From: Sphagnum magellanicum
Lineage: Eukaryota; Streptophyta; Sphagnopsida; Sphagnales; Sphagnaceae
Assembly: GCA_021904315.1 (NCBI GenBank)
Contig: CM038910.1
Coordinates: forward strand, 18,848,001-18,912,000
Reading direction: 5' to 3'
Length of the DNA: 64,000 bases
Below the pieces are notes generated by a model. The model saw nothing but the letters and a program-made list of their open reading frames with translations. It made no database searches and was not told the DNA's origin. This document shows positions 38,606 to 48,873 of the stretch, one piece after another; within the stretch, counting starts at the first letter, position 1, and the number at the start of each line of letters is the position of its first letter. The position numbers and the translations under genes are program-made.

Positions 38606-38695
38606 TTAATTTTTTTGGGCATTGGGCTCGTTCTTTGCTCCTACTTTCTGATCATCATGGTTTTCTGGCACAGGTTTTGGACCCTTTGCAAAATG
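38606..38695 (-). pseudogene. Possible terminal exon of the DRC11/IQCA1 relic
   Basis: Acceptor TTGTTGTGCAG at the right border, phase 0, 29 codons ending in TAA at 38606-38608: HFAKGPKPVPENHDDQKVG then a charged tail. DRC11/IQCA1 proteins end in short charged tails, but the sequence is too poorly conserved to be sure. Confidence 0.4.
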
Positions 38696-39382
38696 CTGCA
38701 CAACAATCCATGTGATGAAATGAGGGAAAGTTTAGTATTAAGGTAAAGCAACAGGAGAAATTTCCTAGTGTATTTGAAGCAGTGATCCTTTGTCAGTGTT
38801 TTACTGTAGCTAAAGTGCCCATAAAGCATAGGAAGATTTAGCCAAATTTGGCTAAAAACAGACATGAAAGTTACAAAATATAAACAATATGTTTTTAGCT
38901 ACCTACTTGAACCAAATATAGCAATTTGGTTTCTATTAAATTCTAAGAATTATTTCATTTTAGAATTTAATTTCACTTTTTGGCTATATTTTGCCAGTTT
39001 AAAAAAAGGCTTTTGGAGGGCCTAACCTCATATCAGTGAATATCCCTAAAAGACGAAGGATCTTAAGCCTGCCATTTAGGAGTGGGAGGGATCTTAGGTC
39101 TACTTATATGTGTAAGGTCTGTCATGCTCCTAACTACCTAGTAGGCTTAAGATCCTTCTCACTGCTACTGCCTAGCCCAAGGCCCCTTATTGCAGAATGC
39201 CCCACCCTAGGGCTTTACACTACAATATTTCCACCAATGATAATACACACACAAATCTATAGCTTTTGTAACTGACATTCAACATCCATCTTGTTTATTA
39301 AGAAGCTCTTTGAAGCTGGAATCAGATCTCACCAAAGGCTAGCCAGGTCACAAACATGGATGCAAGGAAAGTTTGCACTTAC

Positions 39383-39472
39383 ACAACAAGCTGTGTGAAG
39401 TGTCAGGTCAATAGGGTTGAATTTGTGGAAATGATGAAGAAACTCATCTTCCAACAAGGGTTCTCTTGCAAC
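39383..39472 (-). pseudogene. DRC11/IQCA1 exon: C-terminal helical segment
   Basis: 90 nt, acceptor TACCCCACAG, donor TGT|GTAAGT, phase 0. Encodes VAREPLLEDEFLHHFHKF then NPIDLTLHTACC, continuing directly from QCVRK and aligning with the family's P-L-x-x-x-E-F-I-x-x-x-x-x-x-N-P-V segment. Confidence 0.78.
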
Positions 39473-40201
39473 CTGTGGGGTACACAATTCCAGAAGTTCT
39501 AGATTCACATCAGGTTTAGTTTTTTGGTTGGATGTGCACAAGATCTGTACTTCTAATCACTGAAAAACTTTGAGAGAAAGATTGCATTCTAAGTGTTGAA
39601 CACAGCCTTTTTGTTCTCCATTGTGTCATGTAGCCATAGTGGTGATCTTCCATAAGTGGATTTAGCCAAATCTAGCTATGAAAAAAATGTGTCAGTAAAA
39701 TTTTTTAGCATCCTTCTATGTTTTTGGCTACCTACACCTAGAACTTCATGTCGAATCTGGTGATTTTCTCTTAATTCAAATAAAATCTAAATTTGATTAC
39801 TAGAAAACACAAAAAATGACTTTTTTCTGCAGCTTGGAAAAAAAAGAAGTCAACTGTTGCAAATTTGCCAACCAAAAAACGCTAGTTCAACATCACTAAG
39901 AATCAATTCACTGTGGGCTTGTGAACAAACATCACATTAATTTGCTAGTACCCAACTGCAGAACAGTTACATCTGCAGCAGTAGCTAGTTTGTATAGTGA
40001 TCTATGTGTGAACAAAGGGGCCAAAAGAGAACCAGTTCCAAAACTCTGTTGTCATATTGAGTTGAAGAGTGATGATGCAATAAATCCTTGATTTTGAAGC
40101 AAAAGAATTATACAAGTCCATCTGCACCACTCCTAAACAAACAAGTTTTTGAAGGATTGTGCAGAACTTTCACATTGTGATAGACCTATTACAAAATGTA
40201 C

Positions 40202-40477
40202 CTTGCGGACACATTGTGGAGTTAGGACTAATTTACAAATGTCATCTATAGCACCAATGCTGTAGTCAACAGAAAGAGTGGCAAGTGTGGAGACACTAAA
40301 ATGGTGAGTAACAGCTCCTACATATCGTTCGATAAGACCTCGCCACAATGCCAACCTAGCTCCGTAGTCTGGATATGGACAATACACCCATTGTTAAAAG
40401 AACGTGCAAATATCCTTAGTGATCTTTGATGGTCCCTTCTTGCCTTGTAAATTCTGCACACTAGGCCATTCTTCATC
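40202..40477 (-). pseudogene. DRC11/IQCA1 exon: AAA lid region with premature TAA
   Basis: 276 nt (92 codons), acceptor TTTGGAG, donor AAG|GTACAT. Encodes DEEWPSVQNLQGKKGPSK, DICTFF, stop (40394-40396), QWVYCPYPDYGARLALW, GLIERYVGAVTHHF, VDYSIGAIDDICKLVLTP, QCVRK. The P-x-P-D-Y-x-x-R-x-x-L-W motif is diagnostic for this AAA subfamily. Confidence 0.88.
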
Positions 40478-40601
40478 CTCCAAAAATTGTTCATGAAATA
40501 AAAGGAGCATCTGATGTAAAGTGCAGTGTAGCAAAATTTATTAATTTTTAAAATTTATTTCTAGGAGTTTTGTTGATCCAAATAATGGGACAACAATATA
40601 A

Positions 40602-40745
40602 CTGAGGATTACTAGTGGTGCCTAAGAAAAGCACACAGTTGCCCGGTAAAACTGCACTGATTTCCTTCATGAAAAGCTTCTTGATACGGTTTGGTTTATC
40701 TTTGAGGCCATATAACTTGATCACCTTCTTGTCCGTCACAAACAC
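40602..40745 (-). pseudogene. DRC11/IQCA1 exon: post-Walker B segment, donor lost
   Basis: 144 nt, acceptor GCCCTCTAG. Encodes VFVTDKKVIKLYGLKDKPN, RIKKLFMKEISAVLP, GNCVLFLGTTSNPQ, matching the family's P-x-R-I/L-K-K, V-L-x-x-G-T-T. The next bases are TTATAT where a GT donor is needed to reach the following phase-0 exon, so this splice site appears mutated. Confidence 0.85.
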
Positions 40746-40960
40746 CTAGAGGGCGAAGAAAACACATCAACTGTAGAGAGATGGCAACAGCTGGGTGCTC
40801 TCTCATCTTTCCTCATCTGCTCACTCACTTGATCGACTTCAACTTTGGGTGTCATTGGTTGGTGGTTCTGAAATACCCCGTTCTAGTGCTGATGAAATCT
40901 TGCTATTAAAGAATGCTTATTGAAAGCTAGCTTCCAATTTTGAGGGTTGAAAGAACAGAC

Positions 40961-41126
40961 TTGATTAACATGTTCAACATAAATTACAGAAGGTGCCATA
41001 ATTTTGCCAATCTTGAAACACATGTAACAACATGGCTATTGGTTTGGCTCCTGTGTATTTTCCATCTATTACACTTGATGACAAGTTTATAAATGTTCTG
41101 CCCACTGGCCTACAAACTGCATGAGC
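40961..41126 (-). pseudogene. DRC11/IQCA1 exon: after Walker A through Walker B region, with a 2-nt deletion
   Basis: Starts after CATTTGCAG with AHAVCRPVGRTFINLSSS, DGKYTGAKPIAMLLH, then changes frame at about 41018-41021 to FKIGKIMAPSVIYVEHVNQ. Exon length is 166 nt where phase 0 at both ends requires 168, so two bases are missing. The Walker B segment reads PSVIYVEH, lacking the usual D-E/D-D acidic pair. Donor is the weak CAA|GTCTGT. Confidence 0.87.
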
Positions 41127-41382
41127 CTGCAAATGATCATTGAATTTAAAATCTTAGTGATCATTTCTATGTGTCCATCCAGCCAATCACCAAACATAAA
41201 AGAGGACTAGAGTTTAGTCTGCTTCCCTATGAGCACACCTCCATTTTGACACAAAATAATACTAAAATGTTGTTCAGAGACATTTGAAAATTCATCAAAT
41301 AGTTGGTATTGCTCATCTATGCTATAGAAGATCTAGTCTCATGATATGGATATAGATCACATTCAGTTTCTTCAGCCAAAAC

Positions 41383-41404
41383 ACACACACACACACACAC
41401 ACAC
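41383..41404. repeat. (AC)n microsatellite
   Basis: Eleven AC dinucleotides directly between the P-loop exon and the next exon of the DRC11 relic, within its intron. Confidence 0.9.
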
Positions 41405-41505
41405 AATATTGTACAGAACGTGACATGATACAGAATTTCTTTGTACTTTGTTCTACTAACAAAACTATGATAATGAGATTCAGAAGATGAATTATAGGTA
41501 CTCAC

Positions 41506-41624
41506 CAAAAGGGTTTTGCCTGTGTGAGGCCCTCCAAATAAGAGAAGTGACTTCACAATTGCATTCTTGTTCACTAGTACTGAGGCCAATGGCAACACCC
41601 CATATTCAATCACTAACCATTTGC
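41506..41624 (-). pseudogene. DRC11/IQCA1 exon: AAA P-loop
   Basis: 119 nt, acceptor TTTGGCAG, donor TTG|GTGAGT. Encodes WLVIEYGVLPLASVLVNKN then IVKSLLLFGGPHTGKTLL. The Walker A motif GGPHTGKT is intact, and the preceding Y-G-V-L-P-L-A-S matches the family's Y-G-I-L-P-L-G-S. Confidence 0.9.
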
Positions 41625-42680
41625 CTGCCAAAGGTCAGTCAAGGGTGGGTTTCATGGGTGGTTTACATTAATTCTGCAACAAGCTTCTTTTTAACTTCTA
41701 TGTTATTGATCTTTAGTTTCTCTTTTTTGTGTTTCTCTTCTTGTTATATGCATGCACATATAAAAAACCTTCAGAATAATATCTATGATTCTATGAAAGA
41801 AAGGAAAGGGGTAAGGTGGCCCAAATAGCTGACTTAATTGGGAAGCAACATGACTCTGATTTTGGTTGAGAAATTGATTAGCAGATTATGAAAATGAAAT
41901 TTGACAACCCAAATTTTAAGACAAAACCAATAAGGCTGGTTCTTTTCATGACCATATGGTTGTCTGAAATGGCTCTTATAACCAAATTCAGACTGGTGCA
42001 GGAGTTCTCTGATAGGTACCAGTTTCCTCCTGGTATTTCAATTTTGCAGACACCCATATACCAGGACCAGACAAGTGTTGGGCAGTTTTTTGATTCTGGA
42101 CCAAACCTCTCCTGGAGGTCATACCACATATAAAGAGGTGAATAGCTAGGGTGTTCTTAGGAATGTCATAGTGTGATTCACATTAATTACATCATGGGTG
42201 CCCTCACAACTTTTTTATTTATTTTAATGGAGCCATATTGATTGGCTCACCTGCAATTGTTTTGGAACTTTGGGGCATGCCCCCAATAGAAGTACCTCTT
42301 TGGACCCCCAGTTGCAAAATAGAAACAAATGTGCACCCTTGCATTATAGTTTATTTATAGGGGAGTTTGAACTTTGGGCAAAGCATATGGGTTAAACACC
42401 CAGGTGCTATTGGCTGACTTGCAACATTTCTACAAAAACAACATCATCATCATCTTAAATTATTATTATTTCATTCCTGGTTTATTTCCTTCCCATTCTT
42501 GGTGGGCAGAAAGCTGCAGTGTCAGACTCAGCAGAGGGATGGTGTGCAGCTGGCAACCTCGGAGCTTCTAGGGTGTCCATCCCCATGGACGACCGGACGG
42601 ATGGACAGAGGGACGACGGGACGGATGACGGGACGCACGGATTCAGGGGAGGCTTCATTTCTCATCTCGACGTCCTTTAC

Positions 42681-42720
42681 TAGTAATAGTGTGGGCCCCG
42701 TGCATAATGCACAGGTGTGT
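42681..42720 (-). repeat. Helitron 3' terminal hairpin, copy 1
   Basis: CCGTGCATAATGCACAGG palindrome at 42698-42715. On the minus strand it is followed by GGGCCCACACTATTACTAG, where the canonical CTAG end is altered to CTAT or displaced. Confidence 0.75.
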
Positions 42721-44002
42721 TATATACCCCGTAGAGCCCCCCCCCCCCCCCCGCGGTCCTTCCCATTTTCCACTTCGGTTCTTTACCCCGTCGACCCCCC
42801 CCCCCTTCCGCCGGTCCTTCCCATTTTCCACTTCGGTTCTTTACCCCGTCGCCCCGGTCCTTCGCATTTCCCACTTCGGTTCTTTAACTTGTCGATCCCC
42901 CCGGCCGATCCTTGGCATTTCCCACTCCGGTTCTGTAACCCGTCGATCCCCCCGGCCGGTCCTTGGCATTTCCCACTCCGGTTCTTTAACCCGTTGATCC
43001 CCCCGGCCGGTCCTTCGCATTTCCCACTCCGATTATTTAACCCGTCGATCCCCCCCGACCGGAGCATATGGGTATTACAAAAAAATCTAATACCCACCCC
43101 ACATTGGTATTCTTTTTGTCCACAACAACAGTTTCTGAAACCAAATTCCTTAGGTAGGTGCAATGGCAAGGATCCCCAGCTTTAATTCATCATACATGGT
43201 GATTATTTATGCACCGTCCAGCAAGCAAGCAGCACATTGAGGATGATGATGTATCTAAATAGGGACATGGATGGAGGGCCATTCCTGGTTTATTTCCTTC
43301 CCATTCTTGGTGGGCAGAAAGCTGCAGTGTTAGACTCAGTAGAGGGATGGAGGGATGGTGTGCAGCCGGCAACCTCGGAGCTTCCAAGGTGTCGACTGGA
43401 CGGATGGACAGATGGACAACAGGATGGATGACGAATGAATGGATGAAAATATATATTTGTTCTGTTTGGACGGATGGACTGGACGGATGACAGGATGGAC
43501 GACCGGACGGATTCAGGGGAAGCTTCATTTCTCCGTCGATCCCCTCGGCCGGTCCTTCGCATTTCCCACTCCGATTATTTAACCCGTCGATCCCCTCGAC
43601 CGGAGCATATGGGTATTACAAAAAAATCTAATACCCACCCCACATTGGTATTCTTTTTGTCCACAACAACAGTTTCTGAAACCAACCAATGGTGCGCTAA
43701 ATATGTTCCCATAGGTTCCCCAAACTCTTGTTCCCGGCTTAAAAACCCCGGCTGGATGTAAGAGGGAGAGGAGGAGGAGGAGGAGGAGGAGCAGCAGCAG
43801 AAGCCACTTTTGGTGGCAGCACATGGAAGGTCACCCACGCCTTTTCCGTTGCCACTGTTCGTCCAGCTTAAAAACCCAGAACCAATGAGTCCGGCTGGAT
43901 GGATGACGGGACGGATTGAGGGGAAGCGGACCAAATGCACGGATTTAAGGGAAGCTTCATTTATGCGCGAATATGCGACCATCCTTCCTTTACTATAAGT
44001 AA
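42684..44002 (-). mobile_element. Composite non-autonomous Helitron E (about 1.3 kb)
   Basis: From the 5' region at 44002 (ACTTATAGTAAAGGAAGGAT on minus) to the 3' hairpin at 42698-42715. It contains a (GAG)n/(CAG)n tract at about 43767-43803, two copies of the TACAAAAAAATC...TTTCTGAAACCAA block (43076 and 43616), an internal 5'-type region at about 43380-43530 and six 52-bp units at 42736-43058. It is probably itself a fusion of two or more copies. Confidence 0.6.
42736..43058. repeat. 52-bp GC-rich minisatellite, six units (Helitron E)
   Basis: Units as in Helitron D, preceded by a C16-18 run at about 42737. Open frames of 102-228 codons crossing it are proline-rich repeat translations. 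Confidence 0.88.
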
Positions 44003-44035
44003 CTAGTGTGGGCCTCGTGCATAATGCACAAGTGA
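44003..44035 (-). repeat. Helitron 3' terminal hairpin with CTAG end, copy 2
   Basis: Minus strand: palindrome GTGCATTATGCAC, then GAGGCCCACACTAG, then T. This fits the Helitron rule of a short hairpin about 10 nt before CTRR and insertion before T. Confidence 0.85.
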
Positions 44036-44052
44036 GTTATATACCTCGTAGA

Positions 44053-44413
44053 GCCCCCCCCACCGGTCCTTCCCATTTTCCACTCCGGTTCTTTACCCCG
44101 TCGACCCCCCCCCCTTCCGTCGGTCCTTCCCATTTCCCACTCTGGTTTTTTAACCCGTCGAGCCCCCCCGGCCGGTCCTTCGCATTTCCCACTCCGGTTC
44201 TTTAACCCGTCGAGCCCCCCCGGCCGGTCCTTGGCATTTCCCACTCCGGTTCTTTAACCCGTCGATCCCCCCCGGCCGGTCCTTGGCATTTCCCACTCCG
44301 ATTATTTAACCCGTCGATCCCCCCGGCCGGTCCTTCGCATTTCCCACTCTGGTTCTTTAACCCGTTGATTCCCCCCAGCCGGTCCTTCGCATTTCCCACT
44401 CCGACTATTTAAT
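44053..44413. repeat. 52-bp GC-rich minisatellite, seven units (Helitron D)
   Basis: Longest array of the family unit GGTCCTTCGCATTTCCCACT plus CCGGTTCTTTAACCCGTCGA plus C7-9. On the minus strand it translates to repeats of NRSGKCEGPAGG and KEPEWEM types in different frames; there is no start or gene context to support translation. Confidence 0.9.
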
Positions 44414-44523
44414 GATTCTGTGATTTTGTTATTTTTTATATACCCTAACCCAGTGATTCTTTTGATTCTGAAAATTTTCAAATACCCAGAACCAATGAGT
44501 CCGGCTGGATGGATGACTGGACG

Positions 44524-44558
44524 GTGTGAGCCCCGTGCATAATGCACGGGTGTGTTAT
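44524..44558 (-). repeat. Helitron 3' terminal hairpin, copy 3 (perfect palindrome)
   Basis: CCCGTGCAT-A-ATGCACGGG at 44532-44550, 9-bp arms with a one-base loop. The expected CTAG is missing; the sequence runs into GGTGTGAG and then the next element. Confidence 0.78.
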
Positions 44559-45432
44559 TTCAACAATGTTTGGTTGATGTTTTTGGTTTTTTAAAAAAAC
44601 TTTTCTTTTCAAACAACTGTCGATCCCCACTCCGCCAGTCCTTCACATTTCCCACTCCGGTTCTTTAACCCGTTGATCCCCCCCACCGCCGCGGTCCTTC
44701 ACATTTCTCACTCCGGTTCTTTACCCTGTCGACCCCCCCCGCCCGATCCTTCGCATTTCCCACTCCGATTCTTTAACTCATCGATCCCGTCAAGTAGTGG
44801 TAGCAGTGGTTGATGATACATATTACAAAATTACAACTACAAACTACATTTCCAAAACCTCTCTATATACCACATTGCTAGGTTTTTTTGGGGGGAATTT
44901 ATTTTCATTGTTTCAACCTGAAATCTATTTTTTCTACACATTCTAACATTTTTTGTGGAAAGGAATGGCCCTAATCGCCAAATTTTGGCATTCCATATAT
45001 TGGAACTATGGGAACAATGTAAGGTAGTCTACATATAACAAAGGATATGGCACTCCCGCCCCAAAATAAAAGCACAGAGGTGCTTCCCTTTGGCCCCCTT
45101 TATAGTTTATATATATAAGTTTTTTTGGGGGCACATCAAAGAGCCCGATGAATTGGCACCCACACTGGTAAAAACCCTGACATTTTTTAGGATGCTTCTA
45201 ACCCTGGTAAATATGGCATCCCTAATATTAAATAAGTACCCCCAGTTTATATGGTGACGAACAGTTTTGGAAATAGAAATTTCATGCAGCCAATGGGAAG
45301 GCTCAGCATGCATGTTCTGTTTGGATGGATAGAGGACGGATGACGGGACGGATTCAGGGGAAGCCGACCAAATGCACGGCTTCAAGGGAAGCTTCATTTG
45401 GTCAGCCTCACGAATATGCGACCATCGTTCCT
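44524..45432 (-). mobile_element. Non-autonomous Helitron C (about 0.9 kb)
   Basis: The 5' part abuts the CTAG of Helitron B (AGGAACGATGGTCGCATATT on the minus strand). It ends at the perfect hairpin CCCGTGCATAATGCACGGG (44532-44550). It shares 44560-44990 with Helitron A (47560-47990) nearly base for base, including three 52-bp units at 44620-44788 and the GATACATATTACAAAATTAC block at 44814. Confidence 0.72.
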
Positions 45433-45465
45433 CTAGTGTGTGCCCCGTGCTTAAGGCACAGGTGT
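45433..45465 (-). repeat. Helitron 3' terminal hairpin with CTAG end, copy 4
   Basis: CCCGTGCTTAAGGCACAGG; minus strand continues GGCACACACTAG and then the 5' part of Helitron C. Confidence 0.82.
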
Positions 45466-45483
45466 GTGTTTGAAATAAATCAA

Positions 45484-45710
45484 ACTCCGGTTCTTTAACC
45501 CGTCGATAGCCCCTCGGCCGGTCCTTTGCATTTCTCACTCCGGTTCTTTGACCCGTTGATCCCCCCCGGCCGGTCTTCCGCATTTCCCACTCCGGTTCTC
45601 TAACTGTCGATCCCCCCCCCGGCCGGTCCTTCGCATTTCCCCGGCCGGTCCTTTAACTCGTTGATCCCCCTCGCCCGGCCCTTCGCATTTCCCACTCCGG
45701 TTCTTTAATG
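45484..45710. repeat. 52-bp GC-rich minisatellite, about 4.5 units (Helitron B)
   Basis: Same unit as at 47620, with an internal partial unit around 45628-45660 where two CCGGCCGGTCCTT words are only about 20 bp apart. Confidence 0.85.
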
Positions 45711-46339
45711 ATTCTGTGATTTTGTTTTTTTTATGAAATACCGTAACCCAGTGATTCTTTTGATTCTGAAAATTTTCAAATACCCAGAACCAATGGTTCT
45801 TTCATTCTGTTTTTTTTCCTCCAAATAGTCAAAGCATATGGGTATTACAAAAAAATCAAATACCCACCCCACACTGGTATTCTTTTTGTCCACAACAACA
45901 GTTTCTGAAACCAACCAATGGTGCATTAAATATGTTCCCATAGGTTCCCCAAACTCTTGTTCCCAATAGCACCACACATGACACCTTATGTTAGTCACAT
46001 CTTTTGTCAAAAGGTATATACTTGTCTTTACGTCAGTCATATCCTTTGTCGTAAGGTTGTTTTTTTTCTTCTTTCGGGTTTATTTCCTTCCCATTCCGTA
46101 GTCTTTACGTCAGTCATATCCTTTGTCCAAAGGTTTTTTTTTCTTCTTCTTCCTGGTTGATTTCCTTCCCATTCCGTAGCCACTGTCCGTACCGAGCAGA
46201 GTCAGGGGAGGCTGTCAGCTTGTGTTGAGACCTGGAAAAGCTCCTTCATTTTGCCACTCAGTGTTGTGATCCTTTAGCTCATCTTCTTCCCCGCTTCAAT
46301 GCTGAAGGTGTCCAAAACACAACAAAAAGTTCCAAAAAC

Positions 46340-46640
46340 CTGAGAGAAATCAACACCCACAAAAATTACAAGAATTGAGACAAATAAACACAGTCACAAA
46401 TTGCAACAAAAACTGAGACAAAAATCAACACACATAAAAATTGCAACAAAAACTGAAACAAAAATTGACAGACATAAGATTTGCAACAAAAACTCAGACA
46501 AATCAACTCACATCAAAATTGCAGTAACTGAAAGAAATCAATATACTAAAAAATTGCAACAAAAATTGAGAGAAAATAAAAAACACATAAAATTTGCAAA
46601 AACTGCAACAAAATCACACACACACAAAATCACTTGACTC
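46340..46640. repeat. A-rich minisatellite, unit about 40 bp
   Basis: About seven imperfect units combining AAATTGCAACAAAAACTGAG, ACAAAAATCAACAC and ACATAAA. The 78-codon open frame across it is simply the translation of this repeat. Confidence 0.75.
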
Positions 46641-46699
46641 CGATTGGACATAGAAAAGAACAAAACAAAAGGAAGAGCTCAGGAAAGTCCAATATATGT

Positions 46700-46806
46700 A
46701 CCGTCCTCAATATCCACATGTAATAACTCTCTAGCAGCTTCCTCTAGGTGCAACTAATCCTGATACTCCAGAAACTCTTCAAGATCGGCGGAATCTTGAT
46801 CTCGCG
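46700..46806 (-). pseudogene. Coding-like fragment inside Helitron B (possible gene capture)
   Basis: On the minus strand a 35-codon acidic stretch reads DQDSADLEEFLEYQD, TAG, LHLEEAARELLHVDIEDG. Its composition and helical periodicity look protein-coding, unlike the surrounding minisatellites. Helitrons commonly capture pieces of host genes, but I do not recognise the donor, and the fragment is too short for confidence. Confidence 0.35.
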
Positions 46807-47523
46807 TTTGATCTTACCATGCCATCATCAACACCCAGGCACAAAAAAGTAACCCTTGTCAGATATTAATGCAAAATACTATTATAGCAGGCATAAAATC
46901 TTTGAAGAACCTGTCTCAACCATGTAGACTTCAAATTTCCGAACGGCAGAGCCAACAAAAAAGAAAGAAACCCTCCTCACCCCCATTGCACAGTTAGGGC
47001 TTCATAGTCGCAGTAGTCTTTGGGACATTGGACATTCACGGCCGCACACACTCGGGCCTTGGACATAACACCCGGCCGTCGTATCAACTTTCCTTCCTTT
47101 TGAGCTAGTGACGGAAGGCTGAAGATGCCTGAGATGAAGTAGTTCTTTGATAGAGCAATCTGGTTGTGGTTGTGATCAGTTTCCGTCTTGGTGGGCAGAA
47201 AGCTGCAGTGTCAGACTCAGGAGAGGGGTGGTGTGCAGCCGGCAACCTCATCGGTGCATTACAAAATTGACCGGAAAACAACAGAAAAAAACATTATTTA
47301 TGCAACATCCAGCAAGCAAGCAGCACATGGAGGATGATGATATATCTAAATAGGGACATGGATGGAGGGCCATTCCTGGTTTATTTCCTTCCCATTCTTG
47401 GTGGCCAGAAATTTGCTGTGCAGTGTTAGATGTATTTTAAAAAAATATGGGAAAGATAACACACCTGTCCACACACACGGATGGACAGAGGAGGGATGGC
47501 GGGACGAATGACGGGATGCGCGG

Positions 47524-47558
47524 GTGTGAGCCCCATGCATAATGCACGGGTGTGTTAT
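47524..47558 (-). repeat. Helitron 3' terminal hairpin, copy 5
   Basis: CCCATGCATAATGCACGGG, one mismatch in the stem; joined directly to GCGCGGGATGACGGGACG-type 5' sequence of the next copy without CTAG. Confidence 0.75.
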
Positions 47559-47619
47559 TTCAACAATGTTTGGTCGATGTTTTTGGTTTTTTAAAAAAAC
47601 TTTTCTTTTCAAACAACTG

Positions 47620-47790
47620 TCGATCCCCACTCCGCCAGTCCTTCACATTTCCCACTCTGGTTCTTTAACCCGTCGATCCCCCCCCTCGCCTCGGTCCTTC
47701 ACATTTCTCACTCCGGTTCTTTACCCCATCGACCCCCCCTCACCCAATCCTTCGCATTTCTCACTCTGATTCTTTAACCCGTCGATCCCG
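47620..47790. repeat. 52-bp GC-rich minisatellite, three units (Helitron A)
   Basis: Units of the form GGTCCTTCGCATTTCCCACT, CCGGTTCTTTAACCCGTCGA and a C-run, between the terminal hairpin and the shared subterminal block. Same unit as the arrays at 42736, 44053, 44620 and 45484. Confidence 0.88.
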
Positions 47791-48031
47791 TCAAGTAGTA
47801 GTAGCAGTGGTTGACGATACATATTACAAAATTACAACTACAAACTACATTTCCAAAACCTCTCTATATACCACATTGCTAGGTTCTTTTTGGGGGAATT
47901 TATTTTCATTGTTTCAACCTGAAATCTATTTTTTCTACACATTCTAATATTTTTTGTGAAAAGGAATGGCCCTAATTGCCAAATTTTGGCATTCCATCTT
48001 GCCGAAAACCGGGTACCATTACGTCAATCAC

Positions 48032-48873
48032 AACCCGTATGGTTCCTTGCACGTATGCACTCCACCAGGCAGGCAACCTGGCTCCCTCCCTCCTTCCCTC
48101 GCTCCCGTGTGTGTGTCTCGTTCTCTTTCTCTCCCCGGCGGTTCTTTATATTTTTCCAATTGCTGCAAAAAGAAAAAAAAAAGATAAAAAAGGCCCAAGA
48201 AGAAAGTGAGAGCAAGGAAAAAAAATGGCCCAAGAAAAAAGTGAGAGCAAGGAAAAAGAAAAACATGATAAGAAAAAGGCTCAAGGGAAAAAAAAAAAAA
48301 AAAAAAAAAAACTACTGACCAAGTAAAAAAAGAGAGAAAAAAAAAGGCCCATGAAAAAAGTGAACCCGTATGGTTTCGTCCACGTATGCACTCCACCGGG
48401 CAGGCAACCTGGCTCCCTCCCTCCTTCCCTCGCTCCCGTGTGTGTGTCTCGTTCTCTTTCTCTCCCCGGCGGTTCTTTATATTTTTCCAATTGCTGCTAA
48501 AAGAAAAAAAAGAGGATAAAAAAGGCCCAAGAAGAAAGTGAGAGCAAGGAAAAAAAATGGCCCAAGAAAAAAGTGAGAGCAAGGAAAAAAAAAAACATGA
48601 TAAGAAAAAGGCTCAAGGGAAAAAAAAAAAAAAAAAAAACTACTGACCAAGTAAAAAAAGAGAGAAAAAAAAAGGCCCATGAAAAAAGTGAACCCGTATG
48701 GTTCCGTCCACGTATGCACTCCACCGGGCAGGCAACCTGGCTCCCTCCCTCCTTCCCTCGCTCCCGTGTGTGTGTCTCGTTCTCTTTCTCTCCCCGGCGG
48801 TTCTTTATATTTTTCCAATTGCTGCTAAAAGAAAAAAAAGAGGATAAAAAAGGCCCAAGAAGAAAGTGAGAGC
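48032..48873. repeat. 330-bp tandem repeat, about 2.5 copies
   Basis: Units start with AACCCGTATGGTTCC-type text at 48032, 48363 and 48692 (spacing 331 and 329). Each has a pyrimidine-rich half (CTCCCTCCCTCCTTCC and GTGTGTGTCTCGTTCTC) and a purine-rich half with long A runs and repeated GGCCCAAGAAGAAAGTGAGA. Copies are almost identical, indicating recent amplification or homogenisation. Open frames across it on both strands are low-complexity artefacts. Confidence 0.9.

Larger units (their letters stand above)
44003..44523 (-). mobile_element. Non-autonomous Helitron D (about 0.5 kb), mostly minisatellite
   Basis: Bounded on the left by a textbook 3' terminus on the minus strand: hairpin, then GAGGCCCACACTAG followed by T (44003-44030). 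The interior is seven 52-bp units (44053-44413) and a short 5' region. Confidence 0.72.
45433..47523 (-). mobile_element. Non-autonomous Helitron B (about 2.1 kb) with possible captured coding fragments
   Basis: Lies between the hairpin at 47532 and the 3' end at 45433 (minus-strand GGCACACACTAG). Contains 52-bp units at 45484-45710, a block shared with the 42.7-44.0 kb element (TACAAAAAAATC...CCACAACAACAGTTTCTGAA), an A-rich minisatellite at about 46340-46640, and two short minus-strand coding-like fragments (46230-46330 and 46700-46806). Confidence 0.65.

Noticed and set aside
42499-43185. 228-codon proline-rich open frame, and similar frames at 42689, 42783, 43993 and 44202
   Set aside because: They are translations of the 52-bp minisatellite and neighbouring repeats; the unit is open in several frames on both strands and there is no gene context.
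42736-44413. Regularly spaced GC-rich repeats resembling a CRISPR array
   Set aside because: Direct tandem units with no unique spacers, in a plant genome, inside Helitrons.
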